Of a DNA stretch of 64,000 nucleotides, positions 1 through 12,344 are shown one piece after another. This DNA is from Archilochus colubris (Eukaryota; Chordata; Aves; Apodiformes; Trochilidae): positions 16,644,609 to 16,708,608 of the forward strand of contig CM041084.1 of the NCBI GenBank assembly GCA_023079485.1, given 5' to 3'. The notes under the pieces are model-generated. The model was not told the DNA's origin. It worked only from the letters and a program-made list of their open reading frames with translations, and searched no databases. The translations under genes were made by a program, and so were the position numbers. Position 1 is the stretch's first letter. Each line of letters begins with the position of its first letter.

Positions 1-3000
1 GCCCAGAAGGCTCTTCGTGGCCTGCAGTTGCTGCTGTGAACAAAGCAAGAGTCAACATGAGACTGTGCTTCCATTATGCAAAGGAATTACATTACCCCAT
101 CTGTGGCCAGTTGCATCACTTCTGCTGAAGACTGTGATCTGGCATGATTCACAGGAGTATAAGACTGCATCATTTATTGAGATACATGCAGTAAGCTAAC
201 AGAGTTCTCCAGATAATGGTGATAATATAGTTTTCCATAAAATACAAGTCAAATATGAACTCTATTTGAATGTAATAGAATCAATAATATGCAAAAGAGG
301 AACTTGACAATAGCATTGTGCTTCCTGTGATAGCCTTTAAAAATATTTTAGTAGGAGGAAGTGAATTCTCACTTCCTTTTTCATTTAATAACTCAAGTTT
401 TTACACTGCTCAGTTGCAATATATTTTTTATATTATTTTTAGACTATGGTTATAAACAATATTCTAAATACTGTCATGTTTTCCTCAAATGATAGTTTTG
501 AGTTTCCAGTTATTAAATATTTGTATTCTTGCCTAGTGACACAGCCATCTGCTAACCACAACAGAGGTTTATGTAAGATTAAGGAAATATAAGCTTTGAC
601 CTGGCAACAGCAGTGAAAATCTTTACACAGCTAAAGTGTTCCAGCCAGAATCTTATGCCTTACTAGTCTTCCATGTTCCTGGGGATGAGAGTTCCTATGT
701 ACTAGCTATGTCTATCGAAATTATAGAAGTTTCTTGTAGGACACATTAAAGCAGGATGTGGCTTTGGTTTGGGTGTAAAATCGTTGCAGAAGGTATTTCA
801 AATAGTGTAGCTTGCCTTTGAGAAAACTGTTCCTTATTCTCCAGAAATATGATAAGCATGAAAGATCTTTTGGCTGATAATGCCCTGAAAGTAAGCAGAT
901 TATTTTCTCCAATAGACTTAACAAAAAACTTCAAGCTCTAAACCAATTTTTTCCAGGATTTCATGCAAAAGGAGTGTGTTCTGGTTCATGGAGGTATTTC
1001 AGCAAAGCAGCCAAGGATGTGCTTGTCCCATGTCCACCATGTCTGTTTATACTCTGTGCTTTCATTCATGCTGAATTTTGTGATTCTTCCTTTTTGCCTC
1101 ACTAACACTGTTCTCACCTCCTGGATTAGCTCTGTGCATAGTTCAAATTGTTTCTGCAGTCTTCACACTCCACTCTTCAGTATTATTTTTGCTCATTTTC
1201 AGAAGAAAACCCTTTTCAGCAGCATTTAGGTTTCCCCAGCTGTCAGAGGCCTTTCTAAGTGCTGGTAGCAGAAGCAGAGTAGCAAGTATATGTACTAAAT
1301 TGTCCCTGAAGAATAAAATGTGATGGCTGTTGTAAATTTTAATAAATGGGCAATAGAGAGATGAGAGTTGATGAGTCTGTAGGGAGAGGTTGTGTGGAGA
1401 GTCCAGAGAGGGACTTGAAAATGAAAATCAGAAACTTGTCTTTGATATTTGCCAGAGAAAGAGAATAAATGAGAAAGGAAAGACTGTGTCTGGAGGACCA
1501 AATAGAAGGATATGAAATAAGAGTCTTGCTTCAAGCTTTTACATATGGAAAGAGGGTACCTATTTAATTGCTGCAAAGAAATAATCAGCTATCTGTAGAC
1601 ACAACTGGTCAGGGAGGATCTGGATATATGTCTGAGTCAAAGGTGGTGCTCAAACAAATACTTTCTTATATCTCTTCATTTGCTCAACTTGAGCCTGAGT
1701 TGACATCTGGATGAACAGAAAAGTTGAAAAGCATACATTGCAAGTAAACCTGGACAATACAAATGTGCATTCCAGCTGAATTCTGCAACTGGCATGCTCT
1801 GATTTTTTAAGCAGTCAGTATTGTCATGTACATGGCACGCACTTGATGTGTTACTTGTAAGGACTGTGAAAAGTGAACTCTACACTTTGCTCTGGTGGTA
1901 AAGTGTTGCAATGGTACTAGGGCTTTCAGAGCCAATGCCTCATTTTTCAGTGTAACATTTTTCTGTATTTACTTTTCCTATGAAAAAAGAATTCCTTGCC
2001 TTATGATGCAGCCATACAAAAGGAAGGTGTCATTTATATGAGCATAATCCAGAAAAAGTCTTAAGCTTTGCAACTTTGTAAATATGTTCTTGTCTTATAA
2101 AGTAAAGGTAGTCTTGCTTGACAATACTATATACCACTTTTCCTCTGTAAGGTTTGTGTAAAATGAAGTGTAATCCTCTTAAACCAAAAATTAACATTTC
2201 CATAGGTTTAATCTCTCTACAGGCTTCTTACAGGACTCTGGGCCTTACTTTCCCCAATGTACCTTCCTCAAACATTTCTAGAGGGTAAGGAAGCCTGGTT
2301 TTTCCCTTAAAACACAGAAGAGTCATAATAAAGCAATGGAGAGTGAGAAGGAGCTAAACAAGGGTTTGGAATACCTGAGTTGATTTTCTGAGGCTGGTCC
2401 TGGAAATTTTTAACCAGGTTACTATAGGCATTTAAAGCCACTTAAAACTGTCAAAAGAGCTAAATGTTGCCTTGGATTAAAAAAAACTCATTAGCTATAT
2501 GATTGTGCCTAAATGCCTGGAAATTTGTATCTTAACAGTCTAAATCAAATTCCTATGGATGAAAAATGGTGAGGAAACACTTTAGGTCCAGATGTATGTT
2601 GTGCATACCTGCATTGGATTCTTCTCACAAACTCAAAGGGTTAGGTAGGTGATTTAACCACAGCACAGAGATTCCAGCACAGCTCCTGAAAATACTGAGC
2701 AAACACAGGATGTAAGTGAAACTAGTGTAGTACATAAGAAGAAAGACAGATATTTAGCCTGCTGAACAGCCTTTTTCTTTATAGAAACAACGTTTTTGCC
2801 AGATTAGTATTATTTCTAGAAACAGAGGCCAAAAAAAACACTCTTCTTGGACTCTCTGATGAAAATCTATCTTGAGTAGAATAAACTCAGCTGGGTCTTG
2901 ATCAATCAGTGTTTGAAACATTTCCAGTTTGACTGTTAATGTGGAGGTTTTTGCCAAGATCTTAGGCTCTAAATTTATTTTAGATCTACATTGTTGAGGA

Positions 3001-4547
3001 AGTCTTTGTAATTGATCCTAGCCTATTTTTAGGATTACCAAAATAAGGTCTTGGGTCTTGATGGTCGGCAAGTAGCCATACTGAAAAAAAGATCCATGAA
3101 CATCTCACAGCTTGAAGCAAAGATCAATGTAAACTGTTTACAAAGGGTGTTTGAGAGACCACCAAACACTGGACCATTATTGAGGAGAACCTTGTGAGTT
3201 ACTGTGCAGAATTCTGCACTAAGATCCAAAGGAGCTAAATTGCTTTAGTTCCTTTCCTAAGAAGAAAACTGAATTATTCTCACTTATAGAAAAACACTAA
3301 GAAATAAGCTAATATGCAATGTTTGCTGTGAGAGGTTTCATAATAGGTTGGAAAAAACACAGAGCACCTGATTCACATCTGTAGTAAAGCTCATTCACAT
3401 GGGGTAATTGAAGATCAAGTCTACAGTATTTAGTAGCTTAAACAGTCTTAATTTAGTTATCTTTAAAAGACTACTCCCCCCCTTTTTTTTTTTATTTCTA
3501 AAATTTAAATTTTTAAAAAGTGGCTGTGACAATATTACTACTGGAGTTTTCTTCTCATTTTCACCTTAAACACAAAAGGCACGAAGATGTATTTCCACTT
3601 TTCTTGTAACTTTGGCTTTTTTGACATATAAAATTGTCTGGGACTTAGCTGTCTTCTTTTTTTGTTTGCTTGGCAGCCTTCTCTTTGGTGATATTTTTCA
3701 GCACTTCTGATATAGAGACAACACTCAAGATTTTGTAATTTTCAGTTCCAGTTTCAAGCCCCCATTTTAACACTTATTGTACCTTTGTCTAAAGCAAAGC
3801 AGAAACATCATCAGATATATACCTAAAGAGTCTCTAGTTTGTAGTGCTCTCTGGAAGATTTCACAGCTAACACTTTTCTTGGTTAGATTAAATTTCTTCA
3901 TTGTTGGCCAGTGCTTGACTAGTCATTATTTCTGAGCTTTAGACATAAACTGATATGAGGGGACATTGCCAAAACTTTTTCAAAACATGAAATATCTAAC
4001 TTCAAAAGTTGTTGTTTTTTTAAATTTTTGTTTTTAAATTTAAGTTTCAAGAAGATTAATCTTAACAGTATCCAGCAACTAAAGTAAAACAGAAAAATTA
4101 CCATCTTGTCCTATTTCCATATTGACAAGTCTTGGTTAAAAAGTTTTGGAAATGAATGTTAGATCTCTTAGCCTGTTCTTTATAACACAAATCAAAAAGG
4201 CTCTGTGCTAAGCCGAACAATTTTTGCTTTGGAAAAGCACTGTTTTGTGATTTGAGGACTTTTAAAGATAGATGATTTTAAAGGTCCAAGTCTTGCACTC
4301 AGCAAGCACCAGATTTTCTAGGGTTAGGGTTTGTTTTTTTTCTACTGTGTTGGTTTTCTGCATGAGATCCTTGCACCATTTATAGATCTGGGTGCTTTAC
4401 TTTTGATTTTAGTAGATACAGGATATTTTCCCCATTTTTCACTTGTATAACCTTTAAAAAATATTTTACTTCACCATCATCTCTTTTAGCTCAGGGCTCT
4501 TTGATGTTCCAGGAGTAGCTGGTACATTTTTTAACCCAACCTATACC
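1..4547. other. Intergenic, no gene seen
   Basis: AT-rich sequence with only short chance open frames (none above about 95 codons). No splice-linked coding pattern, RNA gene or recognised repeat is visible. Confidence 0.6.
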
Positions 4548-4553
4548 ATACTA

Positions 4554-4890
4554 TGTAGTGGAACAAAACAATCAGACGCCTCTGATTACCGAGAAGTGGG
4601 TGTGAGCAGGTATCAAATCCACCTGTGCCCAATCAGGGCAGGCCCCATATTGAGCATGTGCAAGACCAGGGGGCCAATAAAAGGTGAGGCTCACACCCAC
4701 TGAGTAGCTCACTTCTGAGCTAGTCAAGAGAGTGTGCTGGTAGCTCACTGAGTGGCTGACCAATCTTGCTAGTTCCACTTTGTGGGCAATAGACTTAGAG
4801 CACAGCTCACGAGTCTATATCATGACACCGAGAAGGACTTGAGGCAACGATCTCTGAAGAAAGGTTTGTCTTGCTACACGTCCTGCTACA
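4554..4890 (+). mobile_element. Solo LTR of an endogenous retrovirus, 6-bp target duplication
   Basis: A 337-bp element starts TGTAG and ends CTACA, a perfect 5-bp terminal inverted repeat with the TG...CA ends of retroviral LTRs. It is flanked on both sides by ATACTA (4548-4553 and 4891-4896), a 6-bp target-site duplication. An internal CCAATAAAAGG at about 4674 could act as TATA/CCAAT or poly(A) element. No internal gag/pol/env sequence is present next to it, so it is a solo LTR left by recombination. By family knowledge a 6-bp duplication fits class II (ERVK-like) or alpharetrovirus-type elements better than ERV1 (4 bp) or ERVL (5 bp). Orientation is a guess. Confidence 0.8.
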
Positions 4891-4896
4891 ATACTA

Positions 4897-7800
4897 AAAT
4901 ATGGTGTAGGTAAGATATGGTATGGTAAGATGTTCACTTTCATAGGGGCCATGGAGTTTCATAGGTGGTAACCTGCTAGTGATTTATTTTATACCAAATA
5001 TTTAATACATAAGCATATTAAAAAATCAAAGTTTTAATTAAGGCTGCAAAATAAAATTTTCATGACTTAGGAAATGCCAGAATTAAGGCTGCTGGTGTAA
5101 ATTAATGTCTGACATATTCTTTGCATGTAATGTATAAGTTTTCGTATGGCCTCTACCCATTTTTTCCATAGACTACTGCCAGAGGCAAAAACCTACCTGA
5201 CTATTTATTGGTCCAAACAGCTGAAAACTCGGAAAAGTATAAAAAATTCAAACCAAATTTTATAACAGAAAAATCTGAGACAGTTTTACCAGTAAGTGTT
5301 AGTTTCTGATTCTCTCACGATAAAAAAGAAAACAGGTTAGATTTGAAATTAGCCATTAGAAACAATATATAGAAGGAAATAAAGCAGTTAATATGAAACA
5401 GTCAAGTATCTCTTGCACTAGATAACATTTATTTTAAAACATTATTTATGTCCAGCATGGGACCCTGCTCCACAGTTTACATGAGCCCAAATGTACATTA
5501 TTGTGATATCCCTCAAACACACCTTCTTCTCCTAGTAGAAGACCTATATGAAGGCTTGTGAAAATGATAAGGTCTTCCAAAACTTATTTCTAAAGTTATT
5601 TGAGACGAATCTTTTCTCACCACTTGCATGCTGTTCCAACTAGCATGGTACAGGGATCCTATGGAAAAAAGACAAACACCTTGTTAAGGTGGCTTGATCA
5701 GGAGAATTTCTGGGCAACCTGGTAACCAGTGTTTGACTGTAAGCCTTCAAATTAGAATGCAAAAATCTCTGTCCTACAGATTCTAAGTATGAACACATGG
5801 ACAAGAACTCTGTGCTGCACTACTAGTGCTCACATGAGGCACTGATGAAGGAGTAGAATCATCAGTTAGGGGAAGATGACCCAAAGATTGCGAATTCAGG
5901 AGACTGAGACTTGTAGTACTGAACAAATACTGATCAGCTAATGTAGCCAAGACTCAGATGCTTTTATCACTGTGTCATCCAGCTATGAATGCATCTTGTT
6001 GGAAAAACCTTTTCTTCTGGAATATTTTCTGTCAAAAGTTGCTGGTTCGTTGAGAGTGAAACATTTTACAAAAGCTTATCTCAGTGAGACTTATAATGGA
6101 ATACAGATAAATTTTGATAGTTCTCTGCTAGGTGGGTCAGCTGCCAGTTTTTTGTTCAGTCAATTCTAGTCCTGTATGATGGCCTCTTCCTTGTCCCAGG
6201 GATCCAGGGAATACAAGGACCTCATGGGATTCAGGGGCCTAGAAGAAATTGCTGCTTTTTGGAAATGCTGTGAATCTTTATTTGCCAATTAAGTTCTGTT
6301 TTCTAGAAAATATTTAACAGCTATCATTCTAAATTGGAGCAAATTAAGTTTTCACAATGGGGAGATTTCTCAGAAATCTGTGACATTTTCTAACTCTGAG
6401 CAGCCTCTAAGCATTTGTAGTATGCTCCAGATACAAAATCTTATAACAGGCAGTCTGTGAGCCTGAAGGCTTATCCATAGGGCAGATACATCTCACTTGA
6501 AGGAAGCAGTTACAACACAGAGCACATCTGCAGAGCTACGTGCAGCCCTGTGAGCCAGTGTGGAGCAAATTATCACATCAGTACGACACACTGGGCTCTG
6601 CTGTGCAGAGAAACTACACTGGGCTGCAGAAAAAAGTGGTATCACTAGGCTTTCAAGCTGTGGTGTGGGCATTCTCCTGATCAGCTACAGTACAATTAAG
6701 AACTATATTGTGAAAAGGATCTAGTTTTCTATCAGAAGAACATTTGTATTGCCTGTCTTTTTTTAAAAATTGTTTTAACCATAGAGGTATAACTTACAAG
6801 GAATAAGCTTGTAGTATCAGCCTTTTTTCCAGCTCTCAGTACCCATATGCCAAGGTAGGTTGACTTTTTGTACAACTTAGCAACAGTAAAGTATATCCTT
6901 TGAACTACATTATGTCCCTGTTTTATTGTTTGCATGAAAACCTAGTATCTCTGTGTTTTGTAATTGTCATTATTCAGTGTGGTTTCTTTATTTCTCTCTT
7001 TGGTCCACTGTGAGTTTACATTTCTTTCTCAACCAGATGCAAAACCGTTACCTGTACAGGGAGGACAGTCTAGACATCTAAGGGAGGTTGGCTATCTTGC
7101 AAGATTTGTTGTCAGCTCTTTAGGGAGGACATGGCAGAGGGAGGTACTAATTCAGTGACATGGCACTCTCTCTTTGTTTATCTAGTTGTTCAGTCCTCTA
7201 AGGTACGGCTACAGGCAAATTGATCATCATGGATATCATTACATGCCATTTTGCATGACATAAAATCATTCAAGGAAAGAAAGAATAAAGGCTTGAGGTC
7301 TATCCACTGTGTATCAGCAGCTGTAGGTGATGGCTCTTTTAGGAGATACTTGTCAGTCCCTAAGCAAGTATCAGCTCATCTGTACTTCAATCTGTAATCT
7401 TTTTTACCATGTACAGAATAAATTGCTTGAAAGCCAGTCAAGAATAAAGACTGAAGTTTAGTAGACATTAAAAATAATTTATAAATAGGAAATTTAGCAG
7501 TCGAAAATACTAAAAACACCTCGTAATTTAAATTTGATAGTGCTTTGAAAAGCAATGAAGGATATAAGGCACTGAACATAATTAGGATGTTGCAAATGCT
7601 GTCTGATAATGAGTTATATAGAACAGGAGTTGTTTCTCCTTATTTTATTTTTCTTTCTTTCTTAGCTAATAATCATGCAAAAATACCAACAGCTTTAATG
7701 GAAAAACTCTAAACTATTCCCAAGGTTTTAATCTGGTTCATAATTATTTCTTTACTTAACTATCAATCTTCTTTGGAAACCATTTACTAAAAATGACATT

Positions 7801-8329
7801 AATATGGGGTATTTTAACTTTAAAAAAAAGACTTGTAAAAAAGAAATAATTGAAAACAACCAAAGACAAAATTACTTTTTTTTTTTTCTGGTTTCTATTT
7901 TGATTAAAGATAAATTCGTATCTTGAAAAGTATGCACTGTAAGCAATCCTGCTGGTTGTAATAGTACTTCAGATTGCTAAGTTAAGCATGTCTGTAAAGC
8001 CTGTAGGATCAAATAATTGTAGTATATTGCTATTGAAAAAGATTGTAAAAGGCAGGAAAACAAAAAGGGGTTTAGATTGCACTTGGCATGGAATTTTTGG
8101 AAAACTGCTACATGGCTAAACTATTAGAAAAGCTAATTATATGGGACAATTATTTTTTATTATTATTACTGCTTTGGATATTTTTTGTTATCCATATTGC
8201 AAAATACCATCTACCTTCAAACATGCTCCAGACTTTCGCAGAATACTGGGTCATGGAGAGAGAACACAAAAAGGAGGTTTGGACAGCATCCAGCTGTCTC
8301 TGTTCATTGGAAACAAGGAAGCTATCAGG
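4897..8329. other. Intergenic, no gene seen
   Basis: AT-rich. Homopolymer T and A runs occur near 7820-7890. No coding pattern or recognised repeat is visible. Confidence 0.6.
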
Positions 8330-8578
8330 AAAACCGCGCCGCTCTGGTTTTGGCAAAGCAGATGGCCTTTAAGGAGTGGGTGCCTCCACCCTTGGGTCCC
8401 CAGGACAGGGACCCAGGCCCTGCCTGTAGAAGACCCCCGTAAGGGCCTGCTACCGGAGTCTGGGTCTCGCTATACGGCCTCTAGAGACTTCAAACCACCA
8501 GCTATGGGGTGCAAAATCGGAGGGGAAAGTCAGGGTAGTGTAGAGGAAGCGATTTCCTCCCTTGGGACGGGCACAGGA

Positions 8579-8606
8579 GGGGACCGGACGGGACGGGGTC
8601 GGCGGG
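8579..8606 (+). other. G-quadruplex motif
   Basis: Four G runs at 8579-8582, 8590-8592, 8595-8598 and 8604-8606 have loops of 7, 2 and 5 nt, fitting the canonical G3+N1-7 rule. Confidence 0.6.
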
Positions 8607-8622
8607 CAGGCGCGGGGTCCTG

Positions 8623-8636
8623 CCGCCATCTGCTGG
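8623..8636 (-). promoter_or_regulatory. CTCF-type binding site
   Basis: CCGCCATCTGCTGG reads CCAGCAGATGGCGG on the minus strand and fits every position of the commonly used CTCF core consensus CCASYAGRKGGCRS. It lies in the isolated GC-rich island, 17 bp from the G-quadruplex motif. Binding is inferred. Confidence 0.55.
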
Positions 8637-8725
8637 CTTGCGGGCCCGGCCTCGCCCCACCAACCCCTTCCCCAAGAGGAGTAAGGGCCCCTCGGGCACC
8701 CCAAATCCCCGACGGAGTCGGGCAG

Positions 8726-10620
8726 TCCTTAAGGAGGTGCCTTTGGTCTCGGTGAGATGTACTTTGAGGCAATCAAAGCCCACTTCCCACTGTACGGAAC
8801 GTGCTGGAGCTGCTGTGCCTACTTGAAGACTGTGCTAAGCAAGCCCATTTTGGGTTCTTTCTGGGCTTGTGTGCTGGTTTAGAGCAGCAGGGTGATTTTG
8901 GAGCAATTATCCCAGTATTCCTCACCAATCATATTCCGTTTTGGTGCTTGCAGAAAGGGTTCCTTTTAGAGGAACCTGACACATAAGCTCTTTCCTGGAC
9001 AAAGACCAAATGGACACCAGCACCTGATAGGGAACACTGGGGTCCAGACCAATTCTGTATGAATTTTATTCATTGCAAAGTCTGAAGTACTCTCCTCAAG
9101 TATTTCCTATAGTGTAGAGGCCTCCTTACCTACTTTGATCTGAGCCACTCTAGTGCTAGAGAACACAGACAATCTAAAAAATGCCATGAACTAAAAAAAC
9201 AATTCCTCAAACCAACCATCCTGCAAACATGTGAAGTATGGGTTCTCCCAGCTTACACAGAGCTCATGCAGGGAAGCAAAGCAAGATTAGGATAGTTGCT
9301 GCTTTGTGAATATTGATGCACAAGTCACTGACTTCAGTTTGGATCTTTGGCTGGCTTGCTGGGTGACTCCATGGCACCTATGCACCTATGCACAGATAGT
9401 ACCTACAAACAGTGTCATATAGTTTATATGCCATATACTAGACATCAGCAGAAAATATGTATTTTTTAATTATTCACCTCTCCCCCTTTTAACTGTAGTT
9501 TTTCAGTCATAAAGGATGGCATACTCACGTTTAGGCTGCTTGTCAGCATTTTGCACTGCTGCATTCTGCAGTATAGGCACTTCCCAGGTCAAAACGCATG
9601 AATGAGTACTCTTGTTTTCATTATGATATTTGCCTATCAGAAGGCTTTTGATTTTTTTCTACAAAAATATTTTCCCCAGCAGTATATAAACACTTCAGTT
9701 TCAGTAGAGTTGCTCTCAGTTTGTGGTGTGACTGAGAACATCACATATCTCATGTAATTTCATGAATTATTAGACTGTAAGTCTAGGAATCATCCCAAAC
9801 TTTGTAGCATTTCTATGTCATTTCTGAGGATGATCTGAAAATGATCCAAAGATGAGCCTAGATTTTAGGTTAGCTTTATATGTATTGGCATGGATTTTTA
9901 AAATAAGCTGTGGCAACAATGTGTTTGCTGCAAAACCTATCAAGGAACCTGACAAAACAGAGGTTTTCATTCAGAAGAAATATCAGGTCATGCTGACTTC
10001 CATACTACCAGAAGCAGGCTAAGGATTCCCTAGGAAGACAGATCATGGAGGTTTAAACCTATTTATTCCTTGTCTTATTGTGGTAGAGATATTGGAAACC
10101 ACAGGAAAACTTAGAATCTCTCAGGAGTATTTGACCCCAGAGTCCTACTTAAACTGAAGATCAGAGCAGAGAGTGATTCATGTAGGACTTGGTCTTGAAT
10201 GACTTCCAGATTTCCCTGTCCTGTGGGAGGACACCTACACCTGGCAGGTTACCAGCCACACAGAATTCAGCTGGGGGTATCTCCCCTCTCAGTCTGGAGC
10301 TGCTGCTGCACAGCATTTCAGTTTTCACAAGACAATGTATTCAAAAGAGGTAATGCTCATTAAAAAAAAAGGCCGGACAGTTGTTAATTATGTATATGGT
10401 ATACTTTTTCTGTAGCAAAGAGAAACTGTAGATCCTCAAGTCTGGATCAAAAAAATGGAGATTTCCAACAAGTTTCAAATATAATTTGAGGGTGGGAGAG
10501 AAGAACAATGTGCTGTCTCTTATCTTTTCTGTGTAATTAATAGCAAAGTGTGAGAGCATTGCCAAAATACTCTGAGAAGGATTTTACATGTGTGTAAGCC
10601 TGCATCTGGAAAAAAGGCAA
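8726..10620. other. Intergenic, no gene seen
   Basis: Only short frames and minor direct repeats (for example a double CACCTATG near 9375). No recognised element. Confidence 0.55.
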
Positions 10621-11754
10621 AATCAATAAACAGTATTTTCTGTAACTGTTCTTCTGTCCATAGCCATTTTATCTATGCTGGCCAACTTCTCATAGACAAA
10701 ACGCAGCATCGCAATTAGTGCTGAAGTGGACACATATTTGGTGTCTCTTTCCCCCAGCCGCATGTGGAAGAGATTAGATAAGTGAGGTGGCTCCTGCTGC
10801 GGGGTGTTATTCACGCTTCGGAACACTTGAAAGGTATGCTGCTTCTCACACATCGGCGTGAGCGCTGACAGAAAGGGTCTAGGAAACTTGCTTTATCAAA
10901 AAGCAATAGCTATCACCACAGCCGCACGGCTGATGTAATGTCAAAATCAGACCCCTGACTCCGCTTATGCTACGTCTATCGGTAGCTTCAGAAAAAACGG
11001 CAGGTGCCGAACGTGGTTATCTTTGATGTAGGCTCCTGACGGCCAAAGTGAGAAACAAAATATCCAAACTACCAGTAACTTTTTTTCAGCCGCATGAAAT
11101 TTTCTTTATAGAAAACTGTGTTGCGCGTGGACTTTATTCATGTTGTTTTGAGATTGTTGTTGTTGTAATATTATTATTATTATTATCCAAGGGAAATAAA
11201 ACCACTGGGTATGAAAACCCATCTTTAAAACGTGTATGTATCCTCGTCTGTCGCCTTGGGATAACACCGCGAAAGAAACGCCGGAGGCCCGGCAGGAGAG
11301 CGGGATCCCGAGGGGAGCGGCGGGGCAGCCCCCTCTGCCCCCGGCATCCGGGAGGGGCTCGAGGAGCGAAGGAGTTAAAGGGAGGCGCTTGGGAAATTTG
11401 ATGCTAACGAAGCCCCAGGAATGTTGCACATTTCCATTCCCCTCCAGCTTTTGGAGGAGGTCAGTCTCAGTGCCCGCTGCGAGCAGCTGCTCCGAGGAGC
11501 GCAGCCCCGAGGCCGCACTTGCTCCGGGCTCTGTCCCGCACCTTCCCACAGGTTACTCCTGGAGACGCCGGAAAGGGACGGTACTGGGCGGGGGGCCGGG
11601 GATGAGCGGTGTAAAAAGTTTTTCCCGGATCTGGGACGCTCTGTTGCGACCTGTAAAACCGAGGGCGAGAGAGACTGGGGGCACCGCGGCTTTGCGCACC
11701 CCGGGCTGGGGCGGAGGGAGCGGCGGGCTTGGGCCGCCCCGCAGAGGGGCAGCT

Positions 11755-11788
11755 CTCCTGACCCCCCGCGGCCTCTCCTCTCTTGCAG
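11755..11788 (+). other. Predicted 3' splice site just upstream of the start codon
   Basis: CTCCTGAC (branch-point-like) is followed by a pyrimidine-rich stretch ending CTCTTGCAG at 11788, 12 bases before the ATG. This is a strong acceptor context and implies an untranslated first exon. A plausible donor is GGAG|GTCAGT at 11459/11460, giving an intron of about 330 bp. The sites are seen; their use is inferred. Confidence 0.45.
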
Positions 11789-11800
11789 GCGCGGCTGGAG

Positions 11801-12344
11801 ATGCCGGGGAAACGTCTGTGGTGGGCGCGCTGCTGGCTCGGCGTCTGCCTCTCGCTGCTGGGCGCGGGCGGCGGCAGCGCCGAGCCCTGCCGCGGCCCCC
11901 CCTGCGGCGGCGAAGCTGACCCGCCGCCCTGCCGCGGGGCCCGCTGCGGCGGCAGGGTGGGCCGCCCGCCTCGCTCCTTCCTCCACACCGCCACGCCGCT
12001 GCGGCCGCCGCAGGGCAAGGCTCCGCCCGCCGCCCCTCAGGCCGACCCGCCGACCCGCCCGCCGGCCGGCAGGGAGGGCGCCCCGGAGGGCTGTCCCGGC
12101 GGAGACTGCGCCGCCAACGGCACCCGCCGCGAATGCCAAGGCCTGGAGTGCCGGCTGCCGGCCCGCCTGCGGCCGCGGCCCCGCGGCCCGGGCTGCACCG
12201 CCCCCGGTGAGGGCTGCCCCGAGCCCGTCCTGCTGCGTGCCGCCGAGAGAGCTGCCCAGTTCGCGGGGGACGACTTCGCCTACGCTGGCCCCGAGCTGGG
12301 CGGTGGCGCCCTGGGCGTGCAGCTCACCTGCGACGTCAAGCCAG
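11801..12344 (+). CDS. Coding exon 1: signal peptide and C-x4-C-rich segment
   Basis: Encodes residues 1-181 plus the first base of codon 182. The ATG at 11801 has G at -3 and is followed directly by a hydrophobic stretch (residues about 11-22, ending in a small-residue G/A/S run), a convincing signal peptide with cleavage likely after Ala27. The rest is rich in Pro, Gly, Arg and Cys, with four C-x4-C pairs (C30/C35, C44/C49, C98/C103, C112/C117), then C132/C139 and a final Cys at 178. A glycosylation sequon N-G-T lies at about 106. The donor is CAG|GTGCGG at 12344/12345. Very high GC gives long open frames on both strands here. This frame was chosen because it has the signal peptide and joins in phase to exon 2. 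The ATG at 11801 is preferred over the TTG at 11783. Confidence 0.82.

Larger units (their letters stand above)
8330..8725. promoter_or_regulatory. Isolated GC/CpG-rich island of unknown role
   Basis: About 400 bp of GC- and CpG-rich DNA stand alone in AT-rich sequence, 3 kb upstream of the gene's own CpG island. All six frames are open for a while because of base composition. No recognisable protein is seen. It contains a G-quadruplex motif and a CTCF-type site, so an insulator, enhancer or unannotated noncoding promoter is more likely than a coding exon. Confidence 0.55.

Noticed and set aside
4320..4333. GGGTTAGGGTTT telomere-like sequence
   Set aside because: Only about two units; too short for an interstitial telomeric array.
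8141..8755. 204-codon plus-strand frame across the orphan GC island
   Set aside because: It starts in AT-rich DNA, is low in recognisable protein pattern, and is explained by local GC content. No splice partners were found.
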